DNA of 32,689 bases from Dysosmobacter segnis (GCF_014297285.1 NZ_JACOQI010000026.1:1-32689), one strand, 5' to 3'; positions 1 to 8,367 are shown, numbered from the stretch's first letter. Program-made: numbers and translations. Notes: generated by a model from the letters alone, not told the origin.

Positions 1-185
1 ACCGATGTTATTTGGTTTCTACGAGAATAGATTATCCTGTAACTTTTGTGTATACCCGCGGGGTTTCCTTGTATTCGGGGAAACTCCTCGGATAACAAAA
101 CTCACGGGATTAGCTGGCTGGAATGTACCAGGCGCCAATCCTGCAGCATATGAGCAGGATGTTCCTCAGCAAGGAGGGATGACCC
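1..185. other. Left edge, no supported gene
   Basis: No gene is supported here. An open frame of 62 codons exists but has no family resemblance and no ribosome binding site. A good AAGGAGG site at about 171-177 serves the next gene. The segment is probably the 5' flank of the antirestriction-like gene. Confidence 0.5.
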
Positions 186-719
186 TTGCGTAGTGTAATG
201 AGAGCATGCATCGGCTCAAATAGAGCGCCCGATGGCCGGTATGCTGAAATCGATCTCCCTGCCTCTCCTTACCGGCTTTTGAATGCCTTAGACGAGATCG
301 GCATCAAGAGCACAAAAGAGATCGTATATCAGGAAATCCTGAACTATGGCTCCTTCGGATATCTGGAACCTCACTTCGACGAATACACGATGTTGGAGGA
401 ACTGAATGCCTTGGCGCAGAAACTCGCGGTCTTCGACCGTGTTGATTCCATTGCCTTCGAGGGATTAGTGAAGATGGCCGAGCAAAAACCGGAACCCTTT
501 GGCGTGAAAGAACTCATCAACTTTGCGCACAGCACAGAGAGTTGCCATGTGGTCAGCGATGTATTCGATGACGAACAGCTTGGCCGCTTTTACGCTGGCA
601 ACGGCTTTATGCCAGAATATGAAACCCTTCCTGACAAAATCTATGAACATCTGGACTTTGCCAAAATCGGGCGGGAAGCCAGGGAATCCGAAGGCGGCGT
701 CTTTACCCAGCGAGGCTAC
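186..719 (+). CDS. ArdA-like antirestriction protein, 3' end replaced
   Basis: This encodes a small acidic protein resembling the ArdA-type antirestriction proteins of Clostridial conjugative elements. Those proteins mimic B-form DNA and inhibit type I restriction enzymes during transfer. The recognisable part runs from the IDLPASPYRLL segment through ELNALA and FEGLV to CHVVSDVF, QLGRFYAGNGF and LDFAKIGR, near residue 165. The TTG start at 186 is chosen because AAGGAGG lies 8 bases upstream; ATG at 198 is an alternative. After GGVFTQRGY the frame continues into serine recombinase sequence instead of an ArdA C terminus, and stops at TAG 747-749. The gene is therefore a truncated chimera. The family call rests on remembered motifs, and function is doubtful. 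Confidence 0.6.
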
Positions 720-1313
720 CGTCGTTGTACATGGACATCCCACGGCTAGTGCCGTATCGTGTGGCGGTACATCAATCGACTGGATTACGGCAAGAAATAC
801 TGTCTTAACTCCATCACGGTTCAAGAAAACGACCTCCACGCCGCCATTGTGCGAGCCCTAAAACGATTCAATGCAGAGAACGAGTCCACATACCTGACGC
901 TGATGAAAGCCACCATTGGCGATGCCATCGGCATCAACGGCGGCTCAGATGAGATTGACCTGCTCACCAGACGAGTCGAGACGCTTAACAAGCGCATGAT
1001 AACTCTGGTCAACGAGACAATCCAGAGCGGCGGTGATATGGAAAGCAACGAGGATGAATTTAAAGACATCTCCGAACAGATTGAGCAGCTTAACCGCCGT
1101 ATCGCCGCCATCCAGGACAGCTTAGCCAATGATATGTCCCGGCAAGAGCGTCTCGAGCAGATCCAGAAGGTGATCGAGCAGAGGGAACAGAATAGCGATC
1201 AATATGATGACTCCATCGTCCGGCAGATGATCGAGTGCATTAAAGTACACTCGGACGGTAAACTCACCATCATCTTCGGCGGTGGCTATGAAATCGAAGA
1301 ATCCTTGAAATGA
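714..1313 (+). pseudogene. Large serine recombinase, C-terminal fragment
   Basis: This is the C-terminal part of a large serine recombinase (resolvase/invertase superfamily), the enzyme that integrates or excises mobile elements. The zinc-ribbon remnant YRRCTWTSHG lies in the frame of the upstream antirestriction-like gene. An in-frame TAG (747-749) interrupts it at a position where relatives usually have a basic residue, and the frame then continues as CRIVWRYINRLDYGKKYC. A long coiled-coil follows (about 955-1230), with the family's usual tail IIFGGGYEIEES. The catalytic Ser/Arg domain is absent. A GTG at 759 could in principle start a 184-residue fragment. The missing front half and the fusion point to a deletion that joined two neighbouring genes. 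Confidence 0.75.
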
Positions 1314-1333
1314 TCCGAGAAAGGAGCTACAAC

Positions 1334-1537
1334 ATGGAGAACAAACTTCCTGTTACGCAATGCCAGTATTGCGGTTCTCGTGACATTGGTGAGGGCTGGC
1401 AGCATGGCGAGGCACTAGTCACCTTCCGCAAGCGTGGCCTGTCAGGAAATCGCCTTCGCTATCTCCTCTGCCGACAGTGCGGAGCCATCCTCTACCAATG
1501 TGTCGCTGAGCCCCAGAAGTATAAACAAGCAGATTGA
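1334..1537 (+). CDS. Small zinc-ribbon protein
   Basis: This is a 67-residue protein with two CxxC knuckles: CQYC near residues 10-13 and CRQC near residues 47-50. The pair is typical of a treble-clef or rubredoxin-like zinc ribbon. The start at 1334 is chosen because AAAGGAG sits about 8 bases upstream; a longer frame from 1310 would overlap the recombinase fragment. Between the knuckles lies a basic segment (FRKRGLSGNRLRY) that could contact nucleic acid. It lies directly downstream of the recombinase fragment. The specific role is unknown. Confidence 0.65.
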   Translation: MENKLPVTQCQYCGSRDIGEGWQHGEALVTFRKRGLSGNRLRYLLCRQCGAILYQCVAEPQKYKQAD

Positions 1538-1617
1538 ACCAGCAGTTCAATGACAAACGCGTAAATCCACATTATTATGAAGTCAGTGAAACAACAAACG
1601 AAGGAGTTGATTGCTAT

Positions 1618-2265
1618 ATGAACATGAAAGACGCATTCCGGTTCCAGAACAAGCTACAGACCCTGATGGGTACTGCGCAGGACATTCTGAGCTCCTCTCG
1701 GAACATCACTAAGGTCGAGAACACCTATTTGCGCAAGAAGGTGATGCCCGAGGCCGAGGATGAAGTCACTGTCGACCAGCCCACCTCCGAATACAGCGAA
1801 CAAATCACCTGCGTGGCTGAGTTCCTGCTCTATCTGATGACGGAGAAAGAGAAACTGGGCGCCGCCATCTACCAGGCAAAGGCCACTCTCGACCTGCAGG
1901 CTGGTCTCGACGGCGAGATTGGACTCAACAGCACACGTCAGGAACTGGCCGGTCTGTTCCGCCGCATGACCGAGGTGCGTAACTCCGAAACGCTGATCCC
2001 TAACGGTGGCACCGGCTTTCGCTTCAACAACGAAGGTAATCAGGTCTCCTACCGCTGCGACGTGAAGAAGGTGGTCACCATCAACTTCGACCGCAACAAG
2101 GTGCGCAAGATGTGTGCTGACCTGAGCAAGAAGTCCGACGAGATCTCCGGCCAGATCGATGCGGCAGTGGTCAATACCCAGGTGGCCTATGAAGCCCCCT
2201 TCGATGTGAACGACACCTTCTCGGATGTCTTCGAGGCCTTCGCAGTGAAACAGGCCACCGCCTGA
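1618..2265 (+). CDS. Hypothetical helical protein
   Basis: This is a 215-residue protein that I do not assign to a family. It looks mostly helical, with heptad-like stretches at the N terminus (FRFQNKLQTLMGTAQDIL) and near the C terminus (RKMCADLSKKSDEISGQID), separated by a more beta-like central part. No signal peptide or membrane segment is visible. The start at 1618 is supported by AAGGAG about 8 bases upstream; an in-frame extension to 1534 lacks such a site. It could be a structural or coiled-coil protein of the island. Confidence 0.6.
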   Translation: MNMKDAFRFQNKLQTLMGTAQDILSSSRNITKVENTYLRKKVMPEAEDEVTVDQPTSEYSEQITCVAEFLLYLMTEKEKLGAAIYQAKATLDLQAGLDGEIGLNSTRQELAGLFRRMTEVRNSETLIPNGGTGFRFNNEGNQVSYRCDVKKVVTINFDRNKVRKMCADLSKKSDEISGQIDAAVVNTQVAYEAPFDVNDTFSDVFEAFAVKQATA

Positions 2266-2700
2266 TTTGCTGTCTTAAAGGGGAACACAGCTATTGAGGG
2301 GGCGACGGAATAAGAGGGAGTGGCGACCGGTTCAGGTGCAGACGAACTATAGTGCTGCACACTTTAAGCAAGATGAAAGTCTTGGATTATAAATACTTAA
2401 GACACGCAGTCTTTAACTGCTCCATATACGGATATTGAGAGGATAAAACCCTCTTGAGACCGAAGAGGTCAAGCTCCGTATCAAGCAGCGATCACCGCAC
2501 TGCAGTCTTTCGATCCTCGCTAACTCGATATTCCGTTCAGCACAAACTTACATCTCCATCGAAAGAGGATTTCGCCTCTAATCGGGCGAAAATAGGATTG
2601 GTTATCCTATTGCTATAACAGGCATAATGATCGTGCTGGAAACTGAATGCTGCCGTTCTGCTTGCAGAACCCTAACACTCACAGCCCGCACAACAAATGG
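2266..2700 (+). ncRNA. Hairpin-dense noncoding region, candidate structured RNA
   Basis: This 435-base stretch has no supported gene but carries many exact inverted repeats. GCAGT/ACTGC lies at 2406-2420. A three-way-junction-like unit at 2426-2481 is closed by ATACGGA/TCCGTAT and holds an AGAGG/CCTCT hairpin and a CTTGA..ACC/GGT..TCAAG hairpin. TTTCGCC/GGCGAAA and AATAGGAT/ATCCTATT lie at about 2567-2612, and GTTCTGC/GCAGAAC near 2654-2669. The strand is assumed from the upstream gene. It could be a large ornate RNA of the kind found in mobile elements, a long 3' UTR, or an origin-like region. No known Rfam family is claimed. Confidence 0.35.
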
Positions 2701-2701
2701 T

Positions 2702-3052
2702 TCAAATGATCTTAGACTTCCGTCGCACCCCCAATAGCTGTGTCAATCTACCCCAAAAACGCGGAGAGCAGCAGGCTGCTTTGGCCTGCTGCTCATTCAC
2801 TAAGATATTCAATTTTGGCCTCGTTTGCACCAGGATCTCATCCATAGTTACATCGAGCAAGGCACCGAGAGCGTACAGGTTGTCGACGGTCGGAAGGCTT
2901 TGGCCAGTCTGCCACTTGTAGATGGCACGAGGCTCTTCAAAGCCAAAGTAGGTTTGCAGATCTCGGACAGTGAGTCCCCGATCCTCACGCAGACGCACGA
3001 TGTTTGCGCCGGTGGCTACAGGGTCAATGACCGGAAAAGGCTTCTTCATCAT
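2702..3052 (-). CDS. XRE-family helix-turn-helix regulator
   Basis: This is a DNA-binding protein of about 116 residues of the Cro/CI (XRE) family. The HTH spans roughly residues 15-70: NIVRLREDRGLTVRDLQTYFG, then the recognition region EPRAIYKWQTGQSLPTVDNL and a stabilising helix ALGALLDVTMDEIL. The second ATG (3052) is chosen because GGAGG lies 8 bases upstream. The gene runs opposite to its neighbours and faces 3175 across a promoter with a palindrome, so it probably represses itself and perhaps the right-hand gene. The C-terminal tail is cysteine-containing and is encoded partly by a strong hairpin. Confidence 0.85.
   Translation of the reverse strand: MMKKPFPVIDPVATGANIVRLREDRGLTVRDLQTYFGFEEPRAIYKWQTGQSLPTVDNLYALGALLDVTMDEILVQTRPKLNILVNEQQAKAACCSPRFWGRLTQLLGVRRKSKII
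2766..2794 (-). terminator. Hairpin inside the XRE gene 3' end, terminator-like
   Basis: An 11-base perfect stem (GAGCAGCAGGC/GCCTGCTGCTC) is followed on the minus strand by a run of T about 8 bases away. It overlaps the last coding portion of the XRE gene. Either the true stop is upstream in related genes or the terminator is embedded in coding sequence. Confidence 0.4.
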
Positions 3053-3074
3053 GGCAATCGCCTCCATTCAAGAT

Positions 3075-3123
3075 TTCCCAGTGGGAAGTATTTAAGAATA
3101 ATCTATTTGATTTTGAAAAGCAA
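3075..3123 (-). promoter_or_regulatory. XRE promoter with palindromic operator
   Basis: The minus strand has a sigma-A-like promoter: TTGCTT (3123-3118), a 17-base spacer and TATTCT (3100-3095). A perfect inverted repeat TTCCCA-G-TGGGAA (3075-3087) lies just past the -10 box, over the expected transcription start. This placement is typical of autorepression by the adjacent HTH protein. That the XRE protein binds here is inference. Confidence 0.55.
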
Positions 3124-3174
3124 GACTTTTCGGCCCGATGTAATCTAAATGTTATATTTTCGAGGTGCATTCAA

Positions 3175-3537
3175 ATGGAAAAGGAACGGAATCTTAACTA
3201 CTGGACGATCCGAAAGTTTTCTCTGTTGTATTCCTATTACGCAATCATTGACACGACAGACTATCTGGCAGACCAACTCTTTGTCAAGAATGAAGTCCGC
3301 GTGTGGTTCGGTCAGGAGTACATTTGCCCGGACGGACCCTATTGCGTAATTTTCTGTAAGTGCAGAAAGCGTGATACAGGAGCCTTCGAAAGCGCCATGA
3401 ATGAACTACCTCGAAAGATGCTCCTGCGTGGTCATACAGATTATATTCAGTTCTGCGAAGGACTCAAAAACAAGATAGCGGCAGCCTGGAAGTCAGGAGG
3501 TGAATTACAACATGAGGAAGCTCGTCCCTCTGCATAA
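3175..3537 (+). CDS. Hypothetical protein
   Basis: This is a 120-residue protein without a recognised family. It is rich in aromatic residues and contains several cysteines in a CPDGPYCVIFCKC cluster near residues 51-63, which might bind metal. No membrane segment is seen. The start follows GAGGTG about 8 bases upstream and is the first gene right of the divergent promoter region, so it may be controlled by the XRE repressor. Its 3' end overlaps the next small gene in another frame. Confidence 0.55.
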   Translation: MEKERNLNYWTIRKFSLLYSYYAIIDTTDYLADQLFVKNEVRVWFGQEYICPDGPYCVIFCKCRKRDTGAFESAMNELPRKMLLRGHTDYIQFCEGLKNKIAAAWKSGGELQHEEARPSA

Positions 3538-3682
3538 GCAGAGCAAAAAGCAAAGAAAGGAGTACAACGCAAAACAGCGAGGCTCCTGGAATGGCATCTC
3601 GCCTGTTACGCGCATCGTACCGAATGGTAAAGCTTATGACAGAAATCGAATTAAACGAGAAGATCACCAATTTGCTGAGTGA
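3512..3682 (+). CDS. Small basic hypothetical protein
   Basis: This is a 56-residue, strongly basic protein with the motif KQRGSWNGISPVTRIVPNGK, which I associate with small conserved genes of Clostridial mobile elements. The function is unknown. The ATG at 3512 has AGGAGG 11 bases upstream. It overlaps the 3' end of the preceding gene by 26 bases and the 5' end of the following one, implying a tightly packed operon. The overlaps in different frames make it less certain than its neighbours. Confidence 0.5.
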   Translation: MRKLVPLHKQSKKQRKEYNAKQRGSWNGISPVTRIVPNGKAYDRNRIKREDHQFAE

Positions 3683-3983
3683 GAATCCCACCCAGCAGAA
3701 GCAAAGCCGTAGACCGTATGCCCGAGAGAACCGAGTGAAGAAGGATGACCGACTCTTGCGGATCATCCAGAGATACTATATTCCTCACGCCGGGTATGTG
3801 GACTGCGGCTTTGATAGCACTACGCTCCTGCACTCTGGCAAGTACATCAAATATCCGAAGCACAGCCATTGTCAGCGATGGATGAAGCGGCTGACGTCAA
3901 AGAAAACTCGCCGCTGCACCGACCTTGTGAGGAAGGGCAATGAGTACCGCCGCCTGTTTGATTACTGGTGGACACTGTACTGA
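3636..3983 (+). CDS. Hypothetical protein (YIKYPKHS/FDYWWTLY type)
   Basis: This protein of about 115 residues ends in RRLFDYWWTLY and carries PHAGYVDCGF and YIKYPKHSH, signatures I associate with a recurrent uncharacterised family of Clostridial accessory regions. It is basic and may bind nucleic acid. The start is uncertain: ATG 3636 gives MTEIELNEKI and ATG 3624 or 3591 is longer, but none has a clear ribosome binding site. It probably depends on coupling with the overlapping upstream gene. Confidence 0.6.
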   Translation: MTEIELNEKITNLLSENPTQQKQSRRPYARENRVKKDDRLLRIIQRYYIPHAGYVDCGFDSTTLLHSGKYIKYPKHSHCQRWMKRLTSKKTRRCTDLVRKGNEYRRLFDYWWTLY

Positions 3984-4120
3984 GTCTTCCTACGGATTGT
4001 CCAATAAATCATCACAGAGAAAATCGATGAGAGGGTGTCCTTTGTAATCTTGCTCTGCGCGACAAATCGCATTTGCTCGTCTCTGGTGGGCTTCAAATTC
4101 TTTCCACATCGTGGTCATGA

Positions 4121-4591
4121 AAGAGGCGCCCAAAGAAAATCTTTCGTCGGCAGTATCCAGATGAAGAGGCCTATCCCAAGCTGCTCTTCGCCAGGGACGG
4201 TGAGGTCTTCACGCTGGGTGGCAGAGCGCACCTTGTGTTGGGTGGTGCCTACAGTGTGGACAAGTATTATCGGCTGATGAGAGGCTTCAATTGGTGGCCG
4301 GACGAACAGCCTTCCGATGAGATCAAGGAAGCCTGCTGGCATAAGATGGAAGAGTGTGGTTTTGTAGTCGACACGGTGCTGTCTCATACTTGTCCATACA
4401 AGTACATCCCCCGTGAGGCCTTCCTGCCCATGATCAATCAGGACAGTGTAGATGACTCCACCGAAAAGTGGCTGGACAACATTGAGAGCCGCCTCTACTA
4501 CGAGCGCTGGTACTGTGGCCACTGGCACATCAGCAAACGGGTCGACAAACTCCACTTCCTGTTCCACGACTTCGAAATTGCAGAGGAATGA
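4121..4591 (+). pseudogene. Metallophosphoesterase, 5'-truncated
   Basis: This is the C-terminal two thirds of a calcineurin-like metallophosphoesterase. The frame is open from just after TGA 4118-4120 and reads EEAYPKLLFARDGEVFTLGG, GGAYSVDKYYR, WWPDEQPS, then the metal-site motifs LSHTCP and YCGHWH. The N-terminal GDxHG and GNHE parts of the active site are missing. There is no usable start apart from TTG at 4235, which would omit even more. About 100 residues were lost, probably by deletion in the junk-like stretch 3984-4120. The next gene overlaps its stop codon. Confidence 0.75.
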
Positions 4592-4593
4592 TA

Positions 4594-5232
4594 ATGAGTG
4601 ACCAACAATACTATCGAATCCTGCTGGATGACTACTCCGCAGCATCCTTCACCAGTTTCGATAAAGCCTACTTCGGGACTATGTCGGACTTGGAAGGGTG
4701 GATAAAGGCCATCGAGGTTGAGAAGTGCTTTGCTGAGCGATTCTCTTCACTCACCAAAACCTTCCGCGCATACCAATCGGGGCAGCACAACATCACCCAC
4801 AATGTTGCTTATCAGGAGGTTCGCTTCCTCGATAAGGTGACCCTGCTCTACCGAGAGAGCTATACCGCCGAAAAACTGGCTTGGGAGCATCTCAACACCT
4901 GGCAGTGGCCGTACTTCATGAGTTGTGAAAAGGTGGAATCCGAACACCTCTGGCTACGATGTAAAGACCGATACTACCGATGCTTCATGGCCAAGTTCTA
5001 CAGTCTCAAGTATGGCACAGATCCAAACGAGCAAACACCGGCAGGCGGTATGCTGTGGGGGTTCCCTGAAATGCTGGAGGTCGACGATCTGCCGCTGATG
5101 TGGAATCGATTGGCCGAACCAGAAAAGAATTTCAAAACACTCGCAGAAGCGCAAGCGGACTGGGAAGCCTTCAGAGCCGCCCCAAACCCTGACTTCAGCG
5201 AATTCTGCAACGATATATTTGGAGATGGCTGA
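4594..5232 (+). CDS. Hypothetical protein
   Basis: This is a soluble-looking protein of 212 residues, unassigned to a family. It is rich in Trp, Tyr and Phe, and its C terminus is acidic (FSEFCNDIFGDG). The start is ATG 4594, with AGAGGA 7 bases upstream; ATG 4588 overlaps the upstream stop but sits too close to that site. It is coupled to the truncated metallophosphoesterase and is part of the same plus-strand gene string. Confidence 0.6.
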   Translation: MSDQQYYRILLDDYSAASFTSFDKAYFGTMSDLEGWIKAIEVEKCFAERFSSLTKTFRAYQSGQHNITHNVAYQEVRFLDKVTLLYRESYTAEKLAWEHLNTWQWPYFMSCEKVESEHLWLRCKDRYYRCFMAKFYSLKYGTDPNEQTPAGGMLWGFPEMLEVDDLPLMWNRLAEPEKNFKTLAEAQADWEAFRAAPNPDFSEFCNDIFGDG

Positions 5233-5299
5233 ATTAACAGATGCTCGTAGAGATGTAAACGAAGCAGATATTAATGTCAGAGAGGAGGCTGTGAAGGCT

Positions 5300-5524
5300 A
5301 TGGATAGAACGCGATTGCAGGATTTCCGGAAGCTCTTAAATAACCTTTTCGAGAGCGGAAAATGCTATAGAATAGAGGAAGCCATGGAGCATATCAACTT
5401 CGCCAAGGCTGAAATTTCGCTTTGGATGATCATAGACGAAGTACCCGATGGCAGAATCAAGAAATACACACAACTTTCAATGATTACCATTGAGGCCCGG
5501 CATCTTCTCTTGCAGAAGAAATGA
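5300..5524 (+). CDS. Small hypothetical helical protein
   Basis: This is a 74-residue helical, charged protein without recognised motifs. ATG 5300 is preferred because GAGGAGG lies about 11 bases upstream. An in-frame start at 5219 would give 101 residues and overlap the preceding stop codon by 14 bases. The 4-6 kb neighbourhood consists of similar small unassigned genes. It may be an accessory or regulatory subunit, but nothing in the sequence shows this. Confidence 0.45.
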   Translation: MDRTRLQDFRKLLNNLFESGKCYRIEEAMEHINFAKAEISLWMIIDEVPDGRIKKYTQLSMITIEARHLLLQKK

Positions 5525-5591
5525 TGGAATCTGAGGCAAAAGTGAAAAACGAAATGTTGATGGAATCAATAAATATGACGAGGAAACAGCC

Positions 5592-5942
5592 ATGAAACCC
5601 TACATTGAAAAAAATGACGGCGTTCCAGATAACAATCGCTACAGCGAAGCCTTGGAAGCGGCCAAGGAAACTGTAGAAGCACTAAATAAACTTACAGACC
5701 AGGCGTTGGCGCAGTACACAGCACTGGTCGACTCCGCTGTGGCTGGCCACATCACAGATGAGAGGGAATTAGAGCATATCATGGATGGCCTGCTTGACTT
5801 TGGTGATGATTTACGGTTCCTCGAAATCTACAAGCGGCTGTGCCGGCACATCTTCTACAAGCATCTGCAAATGGTTGGCGAACACATTTACTTATGGAGA
5901 ATGCAGTTCGACACCAAAGATGAGGAGGACGAGAATGAATAA
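5592..5942 (+). CDS. Hypothetical acidic helical protein
   Basis: This is a 116-residue acidic, almost entirely helical protein ending in DTKDEEDENE. There is no recognised domain, signal or membrane segment. The start follows GAGGAAAC about 6 bases upstream. Its last 8 bases overlap the start of the next gene, so the two are likely translated together. Confidence 0.55.
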   Translation: MKPYIEKNDGVPDNNRYSEALEAAKETVEALNKLTDQALAQYTALVDSAVAGHITDERELEHIMDGLLDFGDDLRFLEIYKRLCRHIFYKHLQMVGEHIYLWRMQFDTKDEEDENE

Positions 5943-6261
5943 CCTGAGAAGCAAACTCTCCAACCTGAAGAACGCTTGCCATATCTTTCGGCACTACCTA
6001 CGCTGGCCGTACCCCATGTACAAGCCCAGCCAGTTCGACAGCTTCAACCATGAGCATACCTGTCTTGCATCGAAGCTTACGAACATTGAACTGAGCGATA
6101 TCTGTCCTCTGGCTAAGGCAGGACAACCCTTTGAAGTAGCGCGGGAGAATACTTGCGAAGAGTGCAAATACTTCTGCCGTATCCACTATGAAGTTGACCC
6201 TGAATATGGTGATAAGCAAGTCCACTTCTGGATGAACGAAGAGATTGTCACATTCTTCTGA
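5935..6261 (+). CDS. Hypothetical cysteine-rich protein
   Basis: This is a 108-residue protein with cysteines at CPLAKAG, CEECKYFC and CRIHY. The CxxCxxxC cluster near residues 79-86 suggests a metal site (zinc or Fe-S). The start at 5935 is supported by GAGGAGG about 5 bases upstream, lying inside the preceding gene, which it overlaps by 8 bases. I do not recognise a family. The stretch 6262-6328 after it probably holds the promoter of the next gene. Confidence 0.55.
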   Translation: MNNLRSKLSNLKNACHIFRHYLRWPYPMYKPSQFDSFNHEHTCLASKLTNIELSDICPLAKAGQPFEVARENTCEECKYFCRIHYEVDPEYGDKQVHFWMNEEIVTFF

Positions 6262-6328
6262 ATTTAGACTAGCTTTACCCAAAGAAATATGGTATATGTT
6301 CGTGTTACCCAGAAAGAGGTGAACCCCT

Positions 6329-7081
6329 ATGATCTATGTAATGTCTGATATCCACGGCCACCGGCGCCGCTTCGACTCTGTCATGAAACAGATCAATCTT
6401 CAGCCCGAGGATACCCTCTATATCTTGGGCGATGTAATCGACCGAAACCCTGACGGCATCCGCATACTCCAGCAGCTCAGAGCCATGCCCAATGTTGTTA
6501 TGCTCTTGGGCAACCATGAGTACATGATGCTCGACGCGCTATACAACATCCCCGATGAGGAGGACGGTTACGCTGATTATCTCCGAGAGAAACGACTGAA
6601 CCTCTGGTACCGTAATGGTGGTGACGTCACACACAGGTACCTGAAGCATATCCGCAAATCCGTGCGCCAGGAGATCTTAGAGTATCTCGATAAGCTACCT
6701 GTAAACATCGAGATCATGGTGAATGGCCAGAAATACCTGCTCACTCACGCGGCACCCGAGGACGAGTATCTCAATTCCAGCATGAAGCATCGGGACGGAA
6801 GAGAGTTCGCTGTCTGGCACAGATACCGCAGCCATGACCGTGGCCCCGATGACTACACCGTGATCTTCGGCCATACGCCTACCACGGAGCATCAACTGGC
6901 CAAACCTGCTACGATCTGGAACGGACGAAATCTAATCGATATTGACTGCGGAGCGGCATATGAGGAGATTGATGTGTGGGGCATCGTCATCAAGACGAGG
7001 CTTGCATGCCTGCGTCTGGATGACATGAAGGAGTTCTACTCCGAAGAGGATCTGAATGAGGAGGGCAATCAAAGAAGATGA
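6329..7081 (+). CDS. Metallophosphoesterase, PrpE/ApaH-like phosphatase
   Basis: This 250-residue calcineurin-like phosphoesterase belongs to the serine/threonine phosphatase or diadenosine tetraphosphatase branch. All core metal motifs are present in order: DIHGH (D7, H9), GDVIDR (34-39), GNHE (61-64), LLTHAAP near 137-143 and GHTPT near 182. It should bind two divalent metals and hydrolyse phosphoesters in the cytosol. The real substrate (phosphoprotein, Ap4A or a nucleotide) cannot be told. AGAGGTG lies about 7 bases upstream of the ATG. Its stop overlaps the next ATG by 4 bases, so the following large hypothetical protein is probably co-made with it. Confidence 0.85.
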   Translation: MIYVMSDIHGHRRRFDSVMKQINLQPEDTLYILGDVIDRNPDGIRILQQLRAMPNVVMLLGNHEYMMLDALYNIPDEEDGYADYLREKRLNLWYRNGGDVTHRYLKHIRKSVRQEILEYLDKLPVNIEIMVNGQKYLLTHAAPEDEYLNSSMKHRDGREFAVWHRYRSHDRGPDDYTVIFGHTPTTEHQLAKPATIWNGRNLIDIDCGAAYEEIDVWGIVIKTRLACLRLDDMKEFYSEEDLNEEGNQRR

Positions 7082-8367
7082 GTCTGCCGTTTGATATCAG
7101 CGAGAAATTGAAGAGCGTACAAGTTCGGCACTATGTTGAGTGGCTGGGGCGAGACAGCCACTGCGGATACGGTTTCGCCTTCGGCTATGATGAGAAAAGC
7201 TATCGATTGATTGACGAGCTTTTTCAGATGCTTCAGGATGTGGAAACAGATGATGAGGATGGAGCTAAAGAGCTTTGGTTGTGCGCCAGGAGAGGGACCA
7301 TTGATGACTTCGCAAAGCAATACGGAACCTATGAAGAAAACCTCAAAGATGGAACTGTCAAGAACCAGAAAGAGTACGAAGACTATTGGAAGTCTGAGTT
7401 TCCTGACGAAGTCGAGTGGTATCGCTTCGTTGCCGTTGAGCATACTGACATCAAATATCGCTGTGTCTTTCTGAGCAACAAGCAGGTACTCGAGATGGAC
7501 AAGCGACTGGAGTCTGGCTATACACATGACATTTCCGAATTCACCGAATGGCTGGTCGATGCTGTGAAGTTGACCATCGAAGCTGTACGGAATGGCACAT
7601 ATAACGAGAGTGTGGCTCGTCTGCTGCCTTACAAACACCGGACAGGTGTAATCACTCGCGCAGGCCTTTGGAAGCTGTATCCCGAGGAAAAAGAATCCTT
7701 CTTCGAAGCCCTGACCCAAGAAGATGTGGATGAGTTCCTTGCCACCGGAACTGAAGACTGCACCGGTTTGCCTGAGCTGAAAGAGATGACAGCAAATGAC
7801 TTCTATCGGTTTTGCGCCTTGGGCTATGCTGCCAACAATTACGATGGTCAGGCCTTTGCACCCAAAGCGCAGTACTACAGGCATGCCGACGGAAGAGATG
7901 ATGGTCTGAAGAAGATCGACCCCGACTCAGCCGAGGCTTTTGCAGATTGGCTGGAGAATCGGGAAAAGGGCGGTCATCCTTGGGAGGTTTGCAGAGGTGG
8001 TAACTCCACACATGTATCCCTCTATGTGGGGTTGGGCCGAGTGGCCGAGGGCTGCTATCACCTTGCCCTTGCCGCAAAATCCTATGGACGCTGTGTGGAG
8101 GCAATCAAGTTCTATCTGGCCCTCAAGCATGCAGGCCTGCCGGTGATCATCTATGGTGCAGAGTTTATAAAGAAGCGCTTGCTCGGCCTGGAGCGAGTGG
8201 GTATTGTACCGAATGAAGTGATGCCGTTCTACTGCCACAGCAGATTCCCCGGCGAGGATGTTGACTCCTTCAGACATCTGAATCATGAGAACCCGGATGC
8301 CGAGATTGCCCTGATTGAGTGGCAACCGATCAAACCTGTGAAACTAAAGGAGAATGCACATGAGTAA
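7078..8367 (+). CDS. Large hypothetical protein coupled to phosphoesterase
   Basis: This is a soluble protein of 429 residues that I cannot assign. It starts with an ATGA overlap on the phosphoesterase gene. The first 170 residues contain WYRFVAVEHTDIKYRCVFLSN. A central block (residues 200-300) has KLYPEEKESFFEALTQEDVDEF and RFCALGYAAN. The C-terminal third contains HPWEVCRGGNSTHVSLYV and YHLALAAKSYGRCVEAIKFY. No membrane segments are seen. It may be an enzyme of two domains; the RGGNSTH stretch looks like a possible conserved polar site. Its end overlaps the next microORF by 8 bases. Confidence 0.65.
   Translation: MSLPFDISEKLKSVQVRHYVEWLGRDSHCGYGFAFGYDEKSYRLIDELFQMLQDVETDDEDGAKELWLCARRGTIDDFAKQYGTYEENLKDGTVKNQKEYEDYWKSEFPDEVEWYRFVAVEHTDIKYRCVFLSNKQVLEMDKRLESGYTHDISEFTEWLVDAVKLTIEAVRNGTYNESVARLLPYKHRTGVITRAGLWKLYPEEKESFFEALTQEDVDEFLATGTEDCTGLPELKEMTANDFYRFCALGYAANNYDGQAFAPKAQYYRHADGRDDGLKKIDPDSAEAFADWLENREKGGHPWEVCRGGNSTHVSLYVGLGRVAEGCYHLALAAKSYGRCVEAIKFYLALKHAGLPVIIYGAEFIKKRLLGLERVGIVPNEVMPFYCHSRFPGEDVDSFRHLNHENPDAEIALIEWQPIKPVKLKENAHE

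Noticed and set aside
4035..4277. 80-codon plus-strand ORF before the truncated phosphoesterase
   Set aside because: It overlaps the conserved phosphoesterase frame and has no recognisable content.
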